Shown: positions 25,335 to 36,133, counted from the first letter of the stretch. The stretch: DNA of 64,000 nucleotides from FACHB-T130 sp042747725 (GCF_042747725.1 NZ_JBHZGO010000113.1:1-64000), one strand, 5' to 3'. Notes: a model not told the origin generated them from the sequence alone. Program-made: numbers and translations.

Positions 25335-28031
25335 CTAAGCACTCACCCGGCGGGGAAATTCTACTTGGAAGGTAGATCCGTGACCTAAATGACTTTCCAC
25401 TGATATTTTTCCATGCATTAATTGCACCAATGAGTGAGTGATGGCAAGTCCCAAACCCGTACCGGGATATCTTTTGGCGAGGGACTGATCGACTTGCCGA
25501 AATTCTTCAAAAATATGCTTTAAGTTTTCCTTGGCAATCCCAATTCCGGTATCTTGAACGGTGAGTACCAATTGATCCGGGGAAAGTTCTTGCACCTTCA
25601 CGCACACGGTTCCGGCGTCGGTGAATTTAATGGCATTGGAGAGAAGATTCACCAAAATCTGCCGCACGCGGGCGCTCTCGTTGAATATCTGAGAGTTTTG
25701 TAAATCTGCCTGGACTTGCAGCTCCAAATGCTTTTCGGAAGCAAGCGATCGCAGTTCTTCTGCGGTTGTTCTCACCAGCACTGGCAGATTAAATTCTTCC
25801 GGTTTGAGTTCCAATCTTCCGGCTTCAATTTTGGAGAGGTCAAGGATGTCATTAATCAGCGTTAGCAGGTGTTTCCCATTGCTGAGAATGCGATCTACCA
25901 TATCCAATTGCTGGGGACTGAGCTGATTTTGCCGCTGGCGCAACAGCAGTTGAGAAAAGCCGATCACGGCATTCATCGGCGTTCGCAGTTCGTGGGACAT
26001 GGTGGCGAGAAACTGCGATTTCAACCGCGCGGCTTCCAGCAATTGCAGATTCTGAAGTTGAATCTGCGTGGAAAGATTTTCTAGTTCCTTGTTTTGCTGA
26101 GCCAAGATTTCGTTTTGTAAGGCTAAGCGTTCTTCGCGTTCCTCTAAAGCATTGATCAAACGGGCATTGTTAATAGCGATCGCTGCTTGTTCCCCCACCG
26201 CCGTCAGTAGATATCGGTCTTCCTCGTCAAACGCATGGGAATTTTCCCAATTGCCGATTGCCAGCACGCCCAACCGTCCAGCTTGCGCGGACTCAATCGC
26301 CACCACATAAAGCGAAGCAGGCAACTCTGAGGAGTTTACAGTGTCGGGTGTCGAGTGGAGGAAAGCGGCTTCTTCCCCTTCGATAAACTGGGAATTCCCT
26401 GTCAAAAATACCTGGGAAAGCAATCCTTCCCCCGAAGCAAAACCATCTTCCAGCCGCAATTTTTCCGTACCGATTCCCGCCGTCACCGTCAACACCAGGC
26501 GATCGCACTGGGGGTTTTGCAGCATGATAAAGCAAAACTGGGCACCTGCGATCGCATCGCAAACAGCTTGAACCATCACCCGTAACAAACCGGGTAAGTC
26601 ACTCAGGCGCTGGTTCAGTAAATTCGTCAGCTGCTGGAGTGTCCGGAGTTGTTGCTGTTGTTCGCCCAGAATGATGATCGCCTTGCGTAAGTTCTCGCTC
26701 GCCGCCTGCGCCTCCCGGTACAATTTTCCATTTTCTACCGATAAGGCAGCGCGACGGGCAAGTTCCTCTGCCAGCGCCAAGTCCATTGCGTCGTAGCGGC
26801 GTTTTTCTTGAGTGGATACCAACAAAATTGCCCCCAGCGTCTGTCCGCGCACCAACAGCGGCACTACCATATAAGACTGAAAGCCGATCTCCCGAATCAT
26901 TTGCAGATGTTCGGGACTGCGGGTCACAGCTACTAGCATTTCGTCGTCAATTTCATCGGCAAGTTTTGATTTGCCCGTGCGTAATACAACGCTGGCGGGG
27001 TGTTCTCCATTCGGGTCGGGGGGGAACAGATGCAGCATCTCCTGCACCAACTTCTCTTGAGTGGGGTTTCCATGAGCTGTTCCCAGCCGCTGAATTGAAC
27101 CGTCTGCTGCCAGAATATCTACCATGCATAAATCGGCTAAGTGAGGCACTGCCAGTTGAGCCAGATTTTCCAAGGTAGTTTTGTAATCTAGGGAAGTAGA
27201 AAGGATACCACTGGCTTCTGCCAGGAATCGCTGGTTTTCTAATGCCCGCTTGCGCTCCGTAATGTCGCTAATAATTCCAGACATCCGGAAAGGCTTGCCG
27301 TTCCCATCTCGTTGCGCTTTGCCTCTAGCGATGCAGTAACGATAATGCCCAGAAGCGTGCAACAGCTGAAATTCCACATTACATTCAACTTGATGCTCCA
27401 GGTGAGCGCGGACTGCCTGGATGATGCGGTATCGATCTTCTGGATGCAAAAGTTGGCACAATGCCTGGTAATTGCCCACAAATTCTTCGTGGGACAAGCC
27501 GCTGATTTCAAAACAGCGGTCATTCCAATAAACTGTGTTAGTGGCGATATCCCAGTCCCAAATCCCGTCGTTCGATCCCTCTAGAACAAATCGATAGCGT
27601 TCTTCGCTTTCTTTGAGTAATTGGTTCGCCTCTGATGCCTGCCTTTCCGCTCGATAGAGGCGAATCGCATTGTACAGGCTGCGAGAGAGACTCTCTGGAG
27701 AGACTTTGCCTTTAGAAATATAGTCGGACGCTCCCGCTTTCATCAGTTCGACAGCGGTTTGCTCGTCTCCCTGACCCGTCAATACGACCAAGGGTATTTT
27801 AAACCCGGACGAGCGGATTTCCTGAACTAGGGTGAGTCCATCCCCGTCAGGCAGGCGATAGTCGAGGAAGACACAGTCAAAATTGTCGCTATGTAAAGTA
27901 GCGATCGCTCCTTGGCAGTCGCTGGCTTCCACCAATTCCATTTGTACGCCAGCCGTTTTGAGCGACCGGCGAACCGCCATCCGGTCTACTTCATCATCAT
28001 CGACTACAAGTATTTTTAACTTTTCTTCCAT
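25335..28031 (-). CDS. REC-PAS-GAF-GAF hybrid sensor histidine kinase
   Basis: 898 residues. Domain order: receiver (about 5-125, with VDDDEVD and phospho-Asp in CVFLDYRLPDGDG), PAS-PAC (145-265, ERYRFVLEGSNDGIWDWD), GAF (about 280-440), GAF (about 470-640), coiled coil, HisKA (LKSQFLATMSHELRTPMNA) and HATPase with LLSNAIKFT, VQDTGIGIA and GTGLGLAI. The N-terminal receiver suggests that it takes phosphate from another kinase before signalling. It is the last gene of a run on the minus strand; a single-domain response regulator is 120 bp upstream and is the natural partner. Confidence 0.9.
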   Translation of the reverse strand: MEEKLKILVVDDDEVDRMAVRRSLKTAGVQMELVEASDCQGAIATLHSDNFDCVFLDYRLPDGDGLTLVQEIRSSGFKIPLVVLTGQGDEQTAVELMKAGASDYISKGKVSPESLSRSLYNAIRLYRAERQASEANQLLKESEERYRFVLEGSNDGIWDWDIATNTVYWNDRCFEISGLSHEEFVGNYQALCQLLHPEDRYRIIQAVRAHLEHQVECNVEFQLLHASGHYRYCIARGKAQRDGNGKPFRMSGIISDITERKRALENQRFLAEASGILSTSLDYKTTLENLAQLAVPHLADLCMVDILAADGSIQRLGTAHGNPTQEKLVQEMLHLFPPDPNGEHPASVVLRTGKSKLADEIDDEMLVAVTRSPEHLQMIREIGFQSYMVVPLLVRGQTLGAILLVSTQEKRRYDAMDLALAEELARRAALSVENGKLYREAQAASENLRKAIIILGEQQQQLRTLQQLTNLLNQRLSDLPGLLRVMVQAVCDAIAGAQFCFIMLQNPQCDRLVLTVTAGIGTEKLRLEDGFASGEGLLSQVFLTGNSQFIEGEEAAFLHSTPDTVNSSELPASLYVVAIESAQAGRLGVLAIGNWENSHAFDEEDRYLLTAVGEQAAIAINNARLINALEEREERLALQNEILAQQNKELENLSTQIQLQNLQLLEAARLKSQFLATMSHELRTPMNAVIGFSQLLLRQRQNQLSPQQLDMVDRILSNGKHLLTLINDILDLSKIEAGRLELKPEEFNLPVLVRTTAEELRSLASEKHLELQVQADLQNSQIFNESARVRQILVNLLSNAIKFTDAGTVCVKVQELSPDQLVLTVQDTGIGIAKENLKHIFEEFRQVDQSLAKRYPGTGLGLAITHSLVQLMHGKISVESHLGHGSTFQVEFPRRVSA

Positions 28032-28152
28032 AACTATTAAAGGAGGTAATTGGTAAAAAGTTTTAAGCGATTAATCGCGTCTGAGTTTTGAATTAAAACA
28101 CTCTTTTCTAACTCAACACTCATAATCACTACCCATTACCCATTCTCCAAAA

Positions 28153-28569
28153 TCAGGGCATCTCACTGAGCATCCAATATTGATTGAGTGTTGCCACTAC
28201 CTCCACGAATTTAGCAAATGTTACGGGTTTGACAATATACCCCGCTACATTGAGATTGTAGGCTTCCACCTTGTCTTTGTCTTCATTGGAAGTCGTCAGT
28301 ACAATCACTGGAATTGCTCTGAGTTCCGGGTCTGCCCGCAATTCCCGCAAAAATTCAATTCCACCCATTTTGGGCATATTTAAATCAAGTAAGACGAGCC
28401 GACGCTCTCGCGGCACCTTTGTTGAATCGTCAGTACCCCGCAACATAGCCAGTGCTTCTAGCCCATTGTTGGCGACATAAAAGGGATTTTGAATATTGTT
28501 TTTTTTGAACGCCCGTTGCACGGTCATCACATCAACTTCGTCGTCATCAACTAGCAAAAGGTTTGTCAT
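28153..28569 (-). CDS. Single-domain response regulator (Rcp1-like)
   Basis: About 138 residues. The start at 28569 (MTNLLLVDDDEVDVMTVQRA) is preceded by GGGAGATAAG, a good ribosome site; an upstream extension to 28599 lies over that site. The receiver has the acidic pair in VDDDEVD, the phospho-Asp in RLVLLDLNMPKMGG, the Thr of VLTTSN and the Lys of YIVKPV. It has no output domain, as in Rcp1-type regulators that serve phytochrome-class kinases. It sits between two large kinases on the same strand, 87 bp after the 966-residue kinase, so both may use it. Confidence 0.9.
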   Translation of the reverse strand: MTNLLLVDDDEVDVMTVQRAFKKNNIQNPFYVANNGLEALAMLRGTDDSTKVPRERRLVLLDLNMPKMGGIEFLRELRADPELRAIPVIVLTTSNEDKDKVEAYNLNVAGYIVKPVTFAKFVEVVATLNQYWMLSEMP

Positions 28570-28656
28570 CTTATCTCCCATGATTAAAAAAATTAGCAAT
28601 TAGCGTTTTTTAATTCATTTTTTATCAATTATTCACTAGAAATACCAGACAAAAAG

Positions 28657-31557
28657 CTAATTGCTACTGATTGGTTGTTTGGGCCATGTAAAGTAGAAAG
28701 TTGACCCTTGATTGATTTGAGATTCTAGGCGAATGGTTCCTCCTTTGTTTTCGATAATTTTCTTAACAATGGCGAGTCCCACGCCGGTGTTTTCTACCTT
28801 ATCTCGTGCCTCCAGAGTTTGAAACATGACAAAAATTTTTTCATGATATTGGGGAGCGATCCCACACCCATCATCTGCCACGGCAAATTCATAGAATGCT
28901 TCTTTATCTTGTACCGATATGGTCGCGTTTCCATCCGACCGAGGGTGGTGTTTGAGGCAGTTACCCAGCAGATTCGCAAACACCTGTTCTAGGGGCAAAC
29001 GCTCGGTGAGGAAAGTAGGCATTCCGGGCTGGATGGTGATGGTGAAGGTGGGTGGAGGTGCAAGCGAGTTGACGATCTCTGAGAGTAAGGCGTCAACGTT
29101 CACAAGATCCACGATGGTCTTGACCCGCCCCACACGAGAATACTGCAAAAGACCGTTGATGAGAGCTTCCATCCGATGAACGCGCCCCCGCAGTAGATTC
29201 ATATTCCGCTGGGTTTCCGGATTTAGCAAGTCGAGTAGGTCTTCTTCAATCCAAGTGGAGAGGTTAGCGATCGCTCTCAGGGGTGCCTTGAGATCGTGGG
29301 AGACAATATAAGCGAAGTGGTCGAGTTCGGCGTTACGTTTTTCTAAAGCGGCGTTGGTTTTGGCAAGGATGGTACTCAGACGGGCTAATTCCGCCGCGCG
29401 ATCGCGCAAAGCTTCTTCGGCGATTTTTCGCTCGGTAATGTCAATACACGAGCCAATATAACCCGCAAAACTGCCATCCGCCAAAAATCGCGGCGTTCCC
29501 GTATCCAAAACCCAGCGATACTCCCCATCTGCCCGCAACAGACGGTACTCCATTTGGAAATTTTGGCGGACATGAAAAGCCGCCATATAAATATCCAAGC
29601 AGCGCTGTAAATCCTCTGGATGCACGCCTTCTGCCCAACCTTTGTCTAGTTCTTCCTCGAAGTTACGCCCCCGGAAGGTCAGCCAACGCTGATTGAAGAA
29701 ATTACACCGTCCATCCGTACCTGCCACCCATAACAAGACGGGCGCACTATCTGCCATCGTGCGGAAGCGTTCTTCGCTCTCTCGCAATGCCGCCTCCGTG
29801 CGCTGACGCTCTGCGAGTTCTTGTTGAACCGTTTTAAACAAACCAGCGTTATCAACGGCTAAAGCGGCGCGACGGGCAAGTTCGCAAGCAAAGGTAAGGT
29901 CAGCTTGACCGTAATGACGACCCGACTCGGCTGAGGTAAAGGTAATTGCCCCCAAGGTGCGGGAGCGAGCTACCAAGGGCACCACCATTGCCGATGTAAA
30001 GCCTATCTTCCTCAAGATTTCCAGGTGTTCGGCGTCACGAGCCACCTGTACCAGTAGGGAGTCGGGAACCTCAGAGTATAATTCCGCCTGACCTGTGCGT
30101 AAAACGTTGGGAAGACCATAAGGTTCATGGGGATCGGGCGGGTAGCGCTCCTGCAATTTGTAAGCCCAATCTACCTTCGATGGGTCTTGATGGACAACTG
30201 CCAGTCGGCGAATCGTTTGATTTTCGTCCAGAATATCGATGGAACACCAGTCAGCCAGCTGAGGGACTGCCAGCTGAGCCAGGGTTTCCAAGGTAGTTTG
30301 ATAGTCAAGAGAGCTAGTCAGGAGGGTTGTCGCTTCGCCCAAAAAGCGCTGTTGTTCGTCAATTTGCTGGCGAGCGCTAATGTCCGTACCCACCCCGATC
30401 GTCCGTACCGCGTTGCCGGTTTCGTCGCCAAAAACCTGACCTTTTCCAGAGATCCAGTGGGTGCTACTGTCAGGCCAAACGACGCGGAATTCCAGCTCAA
30501 AGTCAGTCTTCTGCTCCAGCGACTGAGCGATCGCCCTGTTTAAGGAATCCCGATCCTCCGGATGAACGAATTCTACGAAGGCGGCAAAGGTACCGGCAAA
30601 AGTTCCTGGAACAAGACCGTGCAGGCGTTCCAGGGTATCCGACCACGTCAGTTCGCCCGTGAGGATATTCCAGTCCCAGATCCCCATCTGTCCTGCCTTC
30701 AGGGACAATCGCAGTCGCTCTTCGCTCTTTTGCAGCGCTGCTTGCGTTTGCTGCCGACTGGTAACATCCAGAACCAGAGATAGCACTGACACCAAGTGAC
30801 CCGATTCATCTAGCAAAGCCGAGTTGTACCACTCGCAGTAGACAATCGAGCCATCTTTTGTATAGTTACGGTTTTGGGAGACGCTGCGCGGTTCGCTGCC
30901 TTTGAGCAAGCGAGCGATCGCATCATTGACTACCGCTGCATCTTCGGCGCAGATAAATTGCCATTCCTGAGGATGTTTACCCGTTACTTCGGCGCTTCGC
31001 CATCCAAAGAGCGCTTCAGCTTCCCGCGACCACCTCACCACTCGAAAGTTGCTGTCCCACTCGATCAGTGCCAGGGGTGAGTTTTCCAGATGGAAGTTGA
31101 GTTTGTGCAGTTCATCTCCCGATGCCGTTGGAGTTGGCTGTAAGAAGCCGCGACCGCGTAGCATCTGCTCCCAGGAGCGATCGCGGCTTCGGTCTGGCGT
31201 TCTTAGAGACATTTGGAGATAATTGCTAACAGCACTGCCCAGCCTCGTTTCCAAAACGGAATCGCTTGAGCCTCCAGCTTCTGGATACTTCTTGGCTTGG
31301 GCGAAAGCCGCTAAAACAGCACTCCACAGACCCAGTTTCGTGCCACTATACCAGGTGCCAATCAATATGGCAGCAAAAAGGATTAGAAAAGGAGTTTCTT
31401 TTCCGCCAGTTAGAATGTTTAGAATCAGTTTAATTAGCAGTGCCAGTGTCACCGCTAATAGAGCGATACCGTAACGCATTAGCTGGGAGCCTACCACCGG
31501 CAAAAGTTTCATCCTTCTAAACACAAATTGCCATAAAAGCACTTCCTCAGTCATCAA
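28657..31557 (-). CDS. Membrane-bound multi-PAS/GAF sensor histidine kinase
   Basis: About 966 residues. Near the N-terminus are hydrophobic segments (GIALLAVTLALLIKLILNIL; then PFLILFAAILIGTWY and LGLWSAVLAAF) resembling part of the DUF4118 sensor of KdpD-like kinases. Then come PAS domains (about 155-275, 285-400, 590-710) with a GAF between (415-575), a HisKA of the DHp type HFAYIVSHDLKAPLRAIANL, and a HATPase with LLGNCLKHH and VADDGCGIA. An internal ATG at 31512 (MKLLPVVG) is an alternative start. This HisKA subtype is typical of phytochrome-like kinases that use Rcp-type regulators, and one follows directly. Confidence 0.88.
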   Translation of the reverse strand: MMTEEVLLWQFVFRRMKLLPVVGSQLMRYGIALLAVTLALLIKLILNILTGGKETPFLILFAAILIGTWYSGTKLGLWSAVLAAFAQAKKYPEAGGSSDSVLETRLGSAVSNYLQMSLRTPDRSRDRSWEQMLRGRGFLQPTPTASGDELHKLNFHLENSPLALIEWDSNFRVVRWSREAEALFGWRSAEVTGKHPQEWQFICAEDAAVVNDAIARLLKGSEPRSVSQNRNYTKDGSIVYCEWYNSALLDESGHLVSVLSLVLDVTSRQQTQAALQKSEERLRLSLKAGQMGIWDWNILTGELTWSDTLERLHGLVPGTFAGTFAAFVEFVHPEDRDSLNRAIAQSLEQKTDFELEFRVVWPDSSTHWISGKGQVFGDETGNAVRTIGVGTDISARQQIDEQQRFLGEATTLLTSSLDYQTTLETLAQLAVPQLADWCSIDILDENQTIRRLAVVHQDPSKVDWAYKLQERYPPDPHEPYGLPNVLRTGQAELYSEVPDSLLVQVARDAEHLEILRKIGFTSAMVVPLVARSRTLGAITFTSAESGRHYGQADLTFACELARRAALAVDNAGLFKTVQQELAERQRTEAALRESEERFRTMADSAPVLLWVAGTDGRCNFFNQRWLTFRGRNFEEELDKGWAEGVHPEDLQRCLDIYMAAFHVRQNFQMEYRLLRADGEYRWVLDTGTPRFLADGSFAGYIGSCIDITERKIAEEALRDRAAELARLSTILAKTNAALEKRNAELDHFAYIVSHDLKAPLRAIANLSTWIEEDLLDLLNPETQRNMNLLRGRVHRMEALINGLLQYSRVGRVKTIVDLVNVDALLSEIVNSLAPPPTFTITIQPGMPTFLTERLPLEQVFANLLGNCLKHHPRSDGNATISVQDKEAFYEFAVADDGCGIAPQYHEKIFVMFQTLEARDKVENTGVGLAIVKKIIENKGGTIRLESQINQGSTFYFTWPKQPISSN

Positions 31558-32150
31558 CCACTAGGAAGGTGATCGATTGTAAAGGGTTTTCGGCTGTGTT
31601 AAGGAGGATTTGCATCCAGTATTATAGAATCGCTCCAGAAAGTCCGCGCAATTCAGGTGTCGTAGCGATCGCGAAGCGTAGAAAAAGTCAGTTCGCGCAC
31701 GAGTTTTCTGGAGTCTCTGTTTAGTAGAATCAACCCTGGCTTAGCATCAGCCATAGGAGCGATTAAACAGATTCGGCATCCACAATTTGCACGGTTACTC
31801 CATCGAACCTAGATTAAGGAATTATTGCTAAGGGTTCAATCCCAATAAAAAGGTTTAACCTTTGGTCAAAGTAAAAACAACTAATTCCAAGTCGCGTTCA
31901 TAGCTTACCCAAAATAACAGAATAGAGTGTTGGGTTTCGTGTCAAGGAGCCAACCCAATACGGTAACAAAGGTAGGTTGGGTAGAGGCACGAAACCCAAC
32001 AAATGCTTATGCGTGTTGGGTTTCGTGCCTCTACCCAACCTACAATTGAGATGATCTATCACGCCCATCTAAACTACCAAAGGTAACAGCATCCGTGCCC
32101 AGGGTCCAACCTACAAAGGTGACTTAACCGAAAAGTATTGCCGTATACCC
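31558..32150. other. Non-coding spacer with palindromic repeats
   Basis: 593 bp between two kinase genes. It carries a diverged half repeat (about 31927-31955, GTTGGGTTTCGTG) and the complete 72-bp palindrome at 31972-32043. The remainder has no ORF of note and no recognised RNA. The 966-residue kinase promoter should lie near 31560-31700. Confidence 0.5.
31972..32043. repeat. 72-bp perfect palindromic repeat, empty form
   Basis: Arms GTAGGTTGGGTAGAGGCACG and CGTGCCTCTACCCAACCTAC are exact inverse complements, extended inward by AAACCCAAC / GTTGGGTTT, with a 14-base loop AAATGCTTATGCGT. It is the unbroken counterpart of the interrupted copy at 25078-25244. Confidence 0.8.
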
Positions 32151-34334
32151 CTACGCACTCAGAACTGATTTAGACCAGGTAAAGCGAAAGGTTGCTCCTT
32201 GACCTGCTTGAGATTCTACCCAGATGGTTCCACCTTGGGTTTCAACAATTTTTTTGACGAGGGTTAGACCAATGCCAGTGTTTTCGACGGTATCGCGGGC
32301 TTGTAAAGTCTCAAAGATGGCAAAAACTTTCTCGTGATATTCTGGGGCAATTCCCGGCCCGTTATCTGCTACAGCAAACTCATAGAAGTTGCCTTGGTCT
32401 TGAACAGATATCGTCACTTGTCCATCTGCTTGGTGATTGTGTTTAATCGCGTTGCTAATCAGATTGGCAAACACCTGTTGCAGGGGCAAGCGTTCGGTGC
32501 GTAGGGTAGGCATTCCAGGGTTGACGGCGATGGTGAAGGTGGGTGGCGGTGCGAGGGTGTCAATGACCTCTGCGAGTAGTTTTTCGACATCCACCAATTC
32601 CACAGACGCCTTGATTCGTCCAACGCGGGAATATTGAAGGACGCCATTGATCAGCGCTTCCATGCGATGGACGCGCGATCGCATTAAGTCCATATTGTGC
32701 CTGGTTTCTTCAGTCAGTTGGTTGGAGATGTCTTCTTCAATCCAATTGCAGAGATTGGCGATCGCTCTTAGGGGTGCTTTGAGGTCGTGGGAGACAATAT
32801 AGGCAAACTGGTCGAGTTCTTGGTTGCGTTTCTCTAGGGAAATATTGGTTTGGGCAAGGATGGCGCTCAAACGGACTAATTCCCCCGCCCGCGATCGCAA
32901 ATCTTCTTCTGCTTGTTTGCGTTTGGTGATGTCGCTGTTGATTTCCAGGGTAGCTAAGGGTTCACCCTCATCATCTGTCTGCAATGTCCATCGGCTAGAA
33001 ACGCGAATCTGGGTACCGTCGCGCTTGGTGTCGAGCAGTTCGCCTTTCCAGTACCCGTCGTCAAGAAACTTTTCGTCGATTTCTTCGATATTTGGGGGAA
33101 ATTCGGTTTTCAGGAGTTTGTGGGCATAGTGACCGAGGGCTTCTTTGTTCGTCCAGCCGTACAGCCGTTCTGCTCCCAGATTCCAATAAGTAATCCGATC
33201 GTAGCGATCGCGCACCAAAATCGCGTCATTTGCCAGATCCAGCAGCGTCGCTTGTTTTCGCAGCATTTCCTCAGATTGCTGGCGCTCCGTAATGTCACGC
33301 ATAATCCCAATTAACAAGCGCTGATTGTAAGAGTGCATTTCGCTAAACGCTAACTCCATTGGGAACGTGGTGCCATTCTTGCGGCGTCCCACCGTTTCTT
33401 GCAGTCGTCGCATTTGCATGGGGTTTTTGCCGACAAAGTGGTTGAGAGTTTGGATGCTATTACCGCTGAACGGATGCGCTACCAATAGTTTCAGGTTCTT
33501 GCCGATCGCTTCGGCGGGTTCATACCCAAACATCAAGGCGGCAGCTTGATTAAAAGACTCAATATGACCCTGCTCGTTGATGGTGATAATCCCATCTACC
33601 ACATTGTCCAAAATGGCGCGGATGCGAATATTAGTTTCGCGCAAACCCGTTTGTTGTCCCGCCAGTTCTCGATCGAGCTGATCGAACAGATACACTGCTG
33701 CCAGCGATCCCAGAAGACCAAGTGTTGCTGTAGCGCTGAGTACGCCAATCGTAATTCGCTGCTGGTGCTTTAATTCTCGGCTACGCTGGTCAAGCAGGCG
33801 AGTTTCCTCGGCGGAGAGCAGGGCAATTTGCCGACGAATGGCATCCATCGTGGTTTTGCCTTGAGACTCCAATCGGAAAGAGCCAGCGCTTCCCTGTTTG
33901 ACGGCTCTTATCTTAGCCACATTCATGTTCATAATGCTGACTTTTTGCCATGCCAGCTTTTGAATCTGCTGGATTCGTTGCAGCTGTTGCGGCTTATCTT
34001 TGACGGAATTATCCAGTTCTTTGAGGAATTTAGGAAGGGTAGCGATCGCGGCGTTATAAGGTTCTAGATATTCCGGGCGATAAGTCAAGGCATAACCCCG
34101 AACCCCTGTTTCGGCATCCACTAGCGCTGTGAGCAAGCGATTGGCTTGGAATAGCACCTTCTGAGTTTTGTCAACATAATTTTGCGCCATTGCAGTACTG
34201 CGTTGCAGCCCAGCAAATACCACCACCGACGTTAAAAGACACATAATCGGGATGGCGATGATCAGGGCACCCCGCCGACGCACGGGAAGATCGGACCAGA
34301 GGAGGCGTAAGTATTGATTTCCAGAGGGAGCCAT
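32151..34334 (-). CDS. CHASE3-PAS-PAS sensor histidine kinase
   Basis: About 727 residues from the ATG at 34334; an upstream reading to 34475 would need a TTG start. A membrane segment (ALIIAIPIMCLLTSVVVFAGL) is followed by a CHASE3 extracellular domain with its marks LLTALVDAETGVRGYALT and a second membrane segment (IGVLSATATLGLLGSLAAVYLF). Two PAS-PAC domains come next, then HisKA QFAYIVSHDLKAPLRAIANL and HATPase NLISNAIKHN / VADNGPGIAPE. The kinase core closely resembles the 966-residue neighbour, suggesting duplication. CHASE3 senses an unknown periplasmic cue. Confidence 0.88.
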   Translation of the reverse strand: MAPSGNQYLRLLWSDLPVRRRGALIIAIPIMCLLTSVVVFAGLQRSTAMAQNYVDKTQKVLFQANRLLTALVDAETGVRGYALTYRPEYLEPYNAAIATLPKFLKELDNSVKDKPQQLQRIQQIQKLAWQKVSIMNMNVAKIRAVKQGSAGSFRLESQGKTTMDAIRRQIALLSAEETRLLDQRSRELKHQQRITIGVLSATATLGLLGSLAAVYLFDQLDRELAGQQTGLRETNIRIRAILDNVVDGIITINEQGHIESFNQAAALMFGYEPAEAIGKNLKLLVAHPFSGNSIQTLNHFVGKNPMQMRRLQETVGRRKNGTTFPMELAFSEMHSYNQRLLIGIMRDITERQQSEEMLRKQATLLDLANDAILVRDRYDRITYWNLGAERLYGWTNKEALGHYAHKLLKTEFPPNIEEIDEKFLDDGYWKGELLDTKRDGTQIRVSSRWTLQTDDEGEPLATLEINSDITKRKQAEEDLRSRAGELVRLSAILAQTNISLEKRNQELDQFAYIVSHDLKAPLRAIANLCNWIEEDISNQLTEETRHNMDLMRSRVHRMEALINGVLQYSRVGRIKASVELVDVEKLLAEVIDTLAPPPTFTIAVNPGMPTLRTERLPLQQVFANLISNAIKHNHQADGQVTISVQDQGNFYEFAVADNGPGIAPEYHEKVFAIFETLQARDTVENTGIGLTLVKKIVETQGGTIWVESQAGQGATFRFTWSKSVLSA

Positions 34335-35069
34335 TGCGAGCGAAAGACTTTTAGCTTTTAGCTTAACTAACTTGGTCGCTGTTCCAGTGAAAGTGTAGAT
34401 TTTGGCTGATAACGAGTTACTGTCTGTGTTGGGGTAGCGATCGCCCAACGCATGCCAAGTCCAAAGCTGACTCAATCCGCTTCACTGACAGGTACAGTCC
34501 TTGCGATCTTTGGTGCAACTTGGGCGTGCTGTCAATGCCTTGCTTCGGCTCTAGGGATTCCTTTAAAAAATCCCCAGCCAGGATGATTCTCATGCTGCCA
34601 ACCCGGTATACTCATACCAGCGGTAGTTGAAATCTGTGCTGCTCGTGTTGCCATTGGCAAGTCAAAAATCTGAGATTCTGCTTTTTACCACATCTGGTGA
34701 TTTCGATCAAGACATTTCCCCGGCTCAAGAGCCAACTGGCTCGATCGTGAGAAACCGCATTGTTTGACCTCCGCCAGCAAGGTAAAATCCTGATGAGTGC
34801 TAGTTTCTTGCAGTTATCAAGCGTACATTCGTACTAAAATTGACCAGTCGCCAAACTGTCATCAAAAAAGACTGCCACACTCAGGCTTAAGTTTATGGTT
34901 AAGTTTCCCAACTGCCCGCTTGTAAAAATATCACCTCAAAGAGAGGAGGAGGGTATAAATTACTAATACTACAACCCTCAAAGGATAGAATAAAATTGAC
35001 GGCTGCAAAATCTTTAGGAAATCTTTATTTTTAGAAAGTCAATAGAATTGCAAAGTGTGGAAGTAGAAG
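34335..35069. other. Non-coding spacer between divergent genes
   Basis: About 735 bp between the CHASE3 kinase (minus) and a LuxR-type regulator (plus). It should hold promoters for both. No repeat family, RNA gene or conserved ORF is recognised. An AGAGAGGAGGAGGG purine tract near 34940 is the only striking local feature. Confidence 0.4.
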
Positions 35070-35792
35070 ATGAGTCAAATTCGCGTCGCTTTAATTGAAG
35101 ACCACGACCTGACTAGGGTCGGCATCCGGACAGCGCTGCAACAGCGTGGAGAAATTGAATTTGTGGGCGAGGCTGCCAATGCCACTGAAGGTCTGAAATT
35201 ACTGGAAACGACCAAGCCAGATGTGGCGATTGTCGATATTGGTCTGCCCGATATGGACGGAATTGAATTGACGAGGACGTTTAGGGAATGGCAGGCGGCT
35301 TCGGAGGATGGGGGTCACACCAAGATATTGGTGTTGACTTTACAGGATGACGAAGAAGCAGTACTGGCGGCATTTGCAGCGGGTGCAGATTCCTACTGCA
35401 TGAAAAACATTAGTTTTGATAAGTTGCTGGAAGCGTTGCAAGTGACGCACGAAGGCAACGGCTGGATCGATCCAGCGATCGCCCGGGTTGTCTTGCAGCA
35501 GACTAGAGCTAGTCAGACAGGATTGGATCAAGCAACCGTATCCAAAACGGTGATTATCAATGCCACCGAACCGGAATACAGCCAGCTAATTGAAGCTTAT
35601 CCGCTGACGGAACGGGAATTAGAAGTTTTGCAACTAATTGTCGAAGGGTGCAGCAATGCAGCGATCGCTGAAAAGCTCTACATCACTGTAGGAACCGTCA
35701 AAACCCACGTCCGGAATATTTTGAACAAGCTGTGTGCCGATGACCGCACCCAAGCGGCGGTGCGTGCCCTACGCTCTGGCTTAGTCGGATAA
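35070..35792 (+). CDS. LuxR/NarL-type response regulator
   Basis: 240 residues: a receiver domain (phospho-Asp in DVAIVDIGLPDMDG, acidic pair in ALIEDHDLT) and a C-terminal GerE/LuxR HTH with the invariant LTERELEVLQLIVEGCSNAA and YITVGTVKTHVRNILNKL. It should bind DNA as a dimer after phosphorylation. The start ATG at 35070 follows GGAAGTAGAAG. It is divergent from the CHASE3 kinase, which is the nearest candidate kinase. Target genes are unknown. Confidence 0.92.
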   Translation: MSQIRVALIEDHDLTRVGIRTALQQRGEIEFVGEAANATEGLKLLETTKPDVAIVDIGLPDMDGIELTRTFREWQAASEDGGHTKILVLTLQDDEEAVLAAFAAGADSYCMKNISFDKLLEALQVTHEGNGWIDPAIARVVLQQTRASQTGLDQATVSKTVIINATEPEYSQLIEAYPLTERELEVLQLIVEGCSNAAIAEKLYITVGTVKTHVRNILNKLCADDRTQAAVRALRSGLVG

Positions 35793-36133
35793 ACACCGCT
35801 CTTCTGTGGAGCGGGCGATCGCTATGAGTTGACTTCTGCTTGACATCGGTGAACCCTCTGTAGCTGCCACAACAAAAGCAGCTATGCTCACCTCTGTATC
35901 CTGGCACTGGGATTTTACCCGCAGTCAGTTGATCGAGTAATAACCTTATTAACGGGCGTACCTCACAATGCCCTCAAAGCTGTTATTCTATCGAATCATC
36001 AATCAACAGCATCTCAAGAAATAAAAGCGATTACCGGAGTTTGATCCGGTTGGCGGTATCAAGGCAAGGGATGAGCGGTGAAATTCCCCTCAAGCTGTCG
36101 ATGATCTAATTAAGCGGGAAGCGGAGTGGGCCG
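35793..36133. other. Non-coding spacer
   Basis: 341 bp between two plus-strand genes. No repeat, RNA or small gene is recognised. A ribosome-site-like GGGAAGCGGAG just before the ATG at 36134 supports that start. Confidence 0.35.
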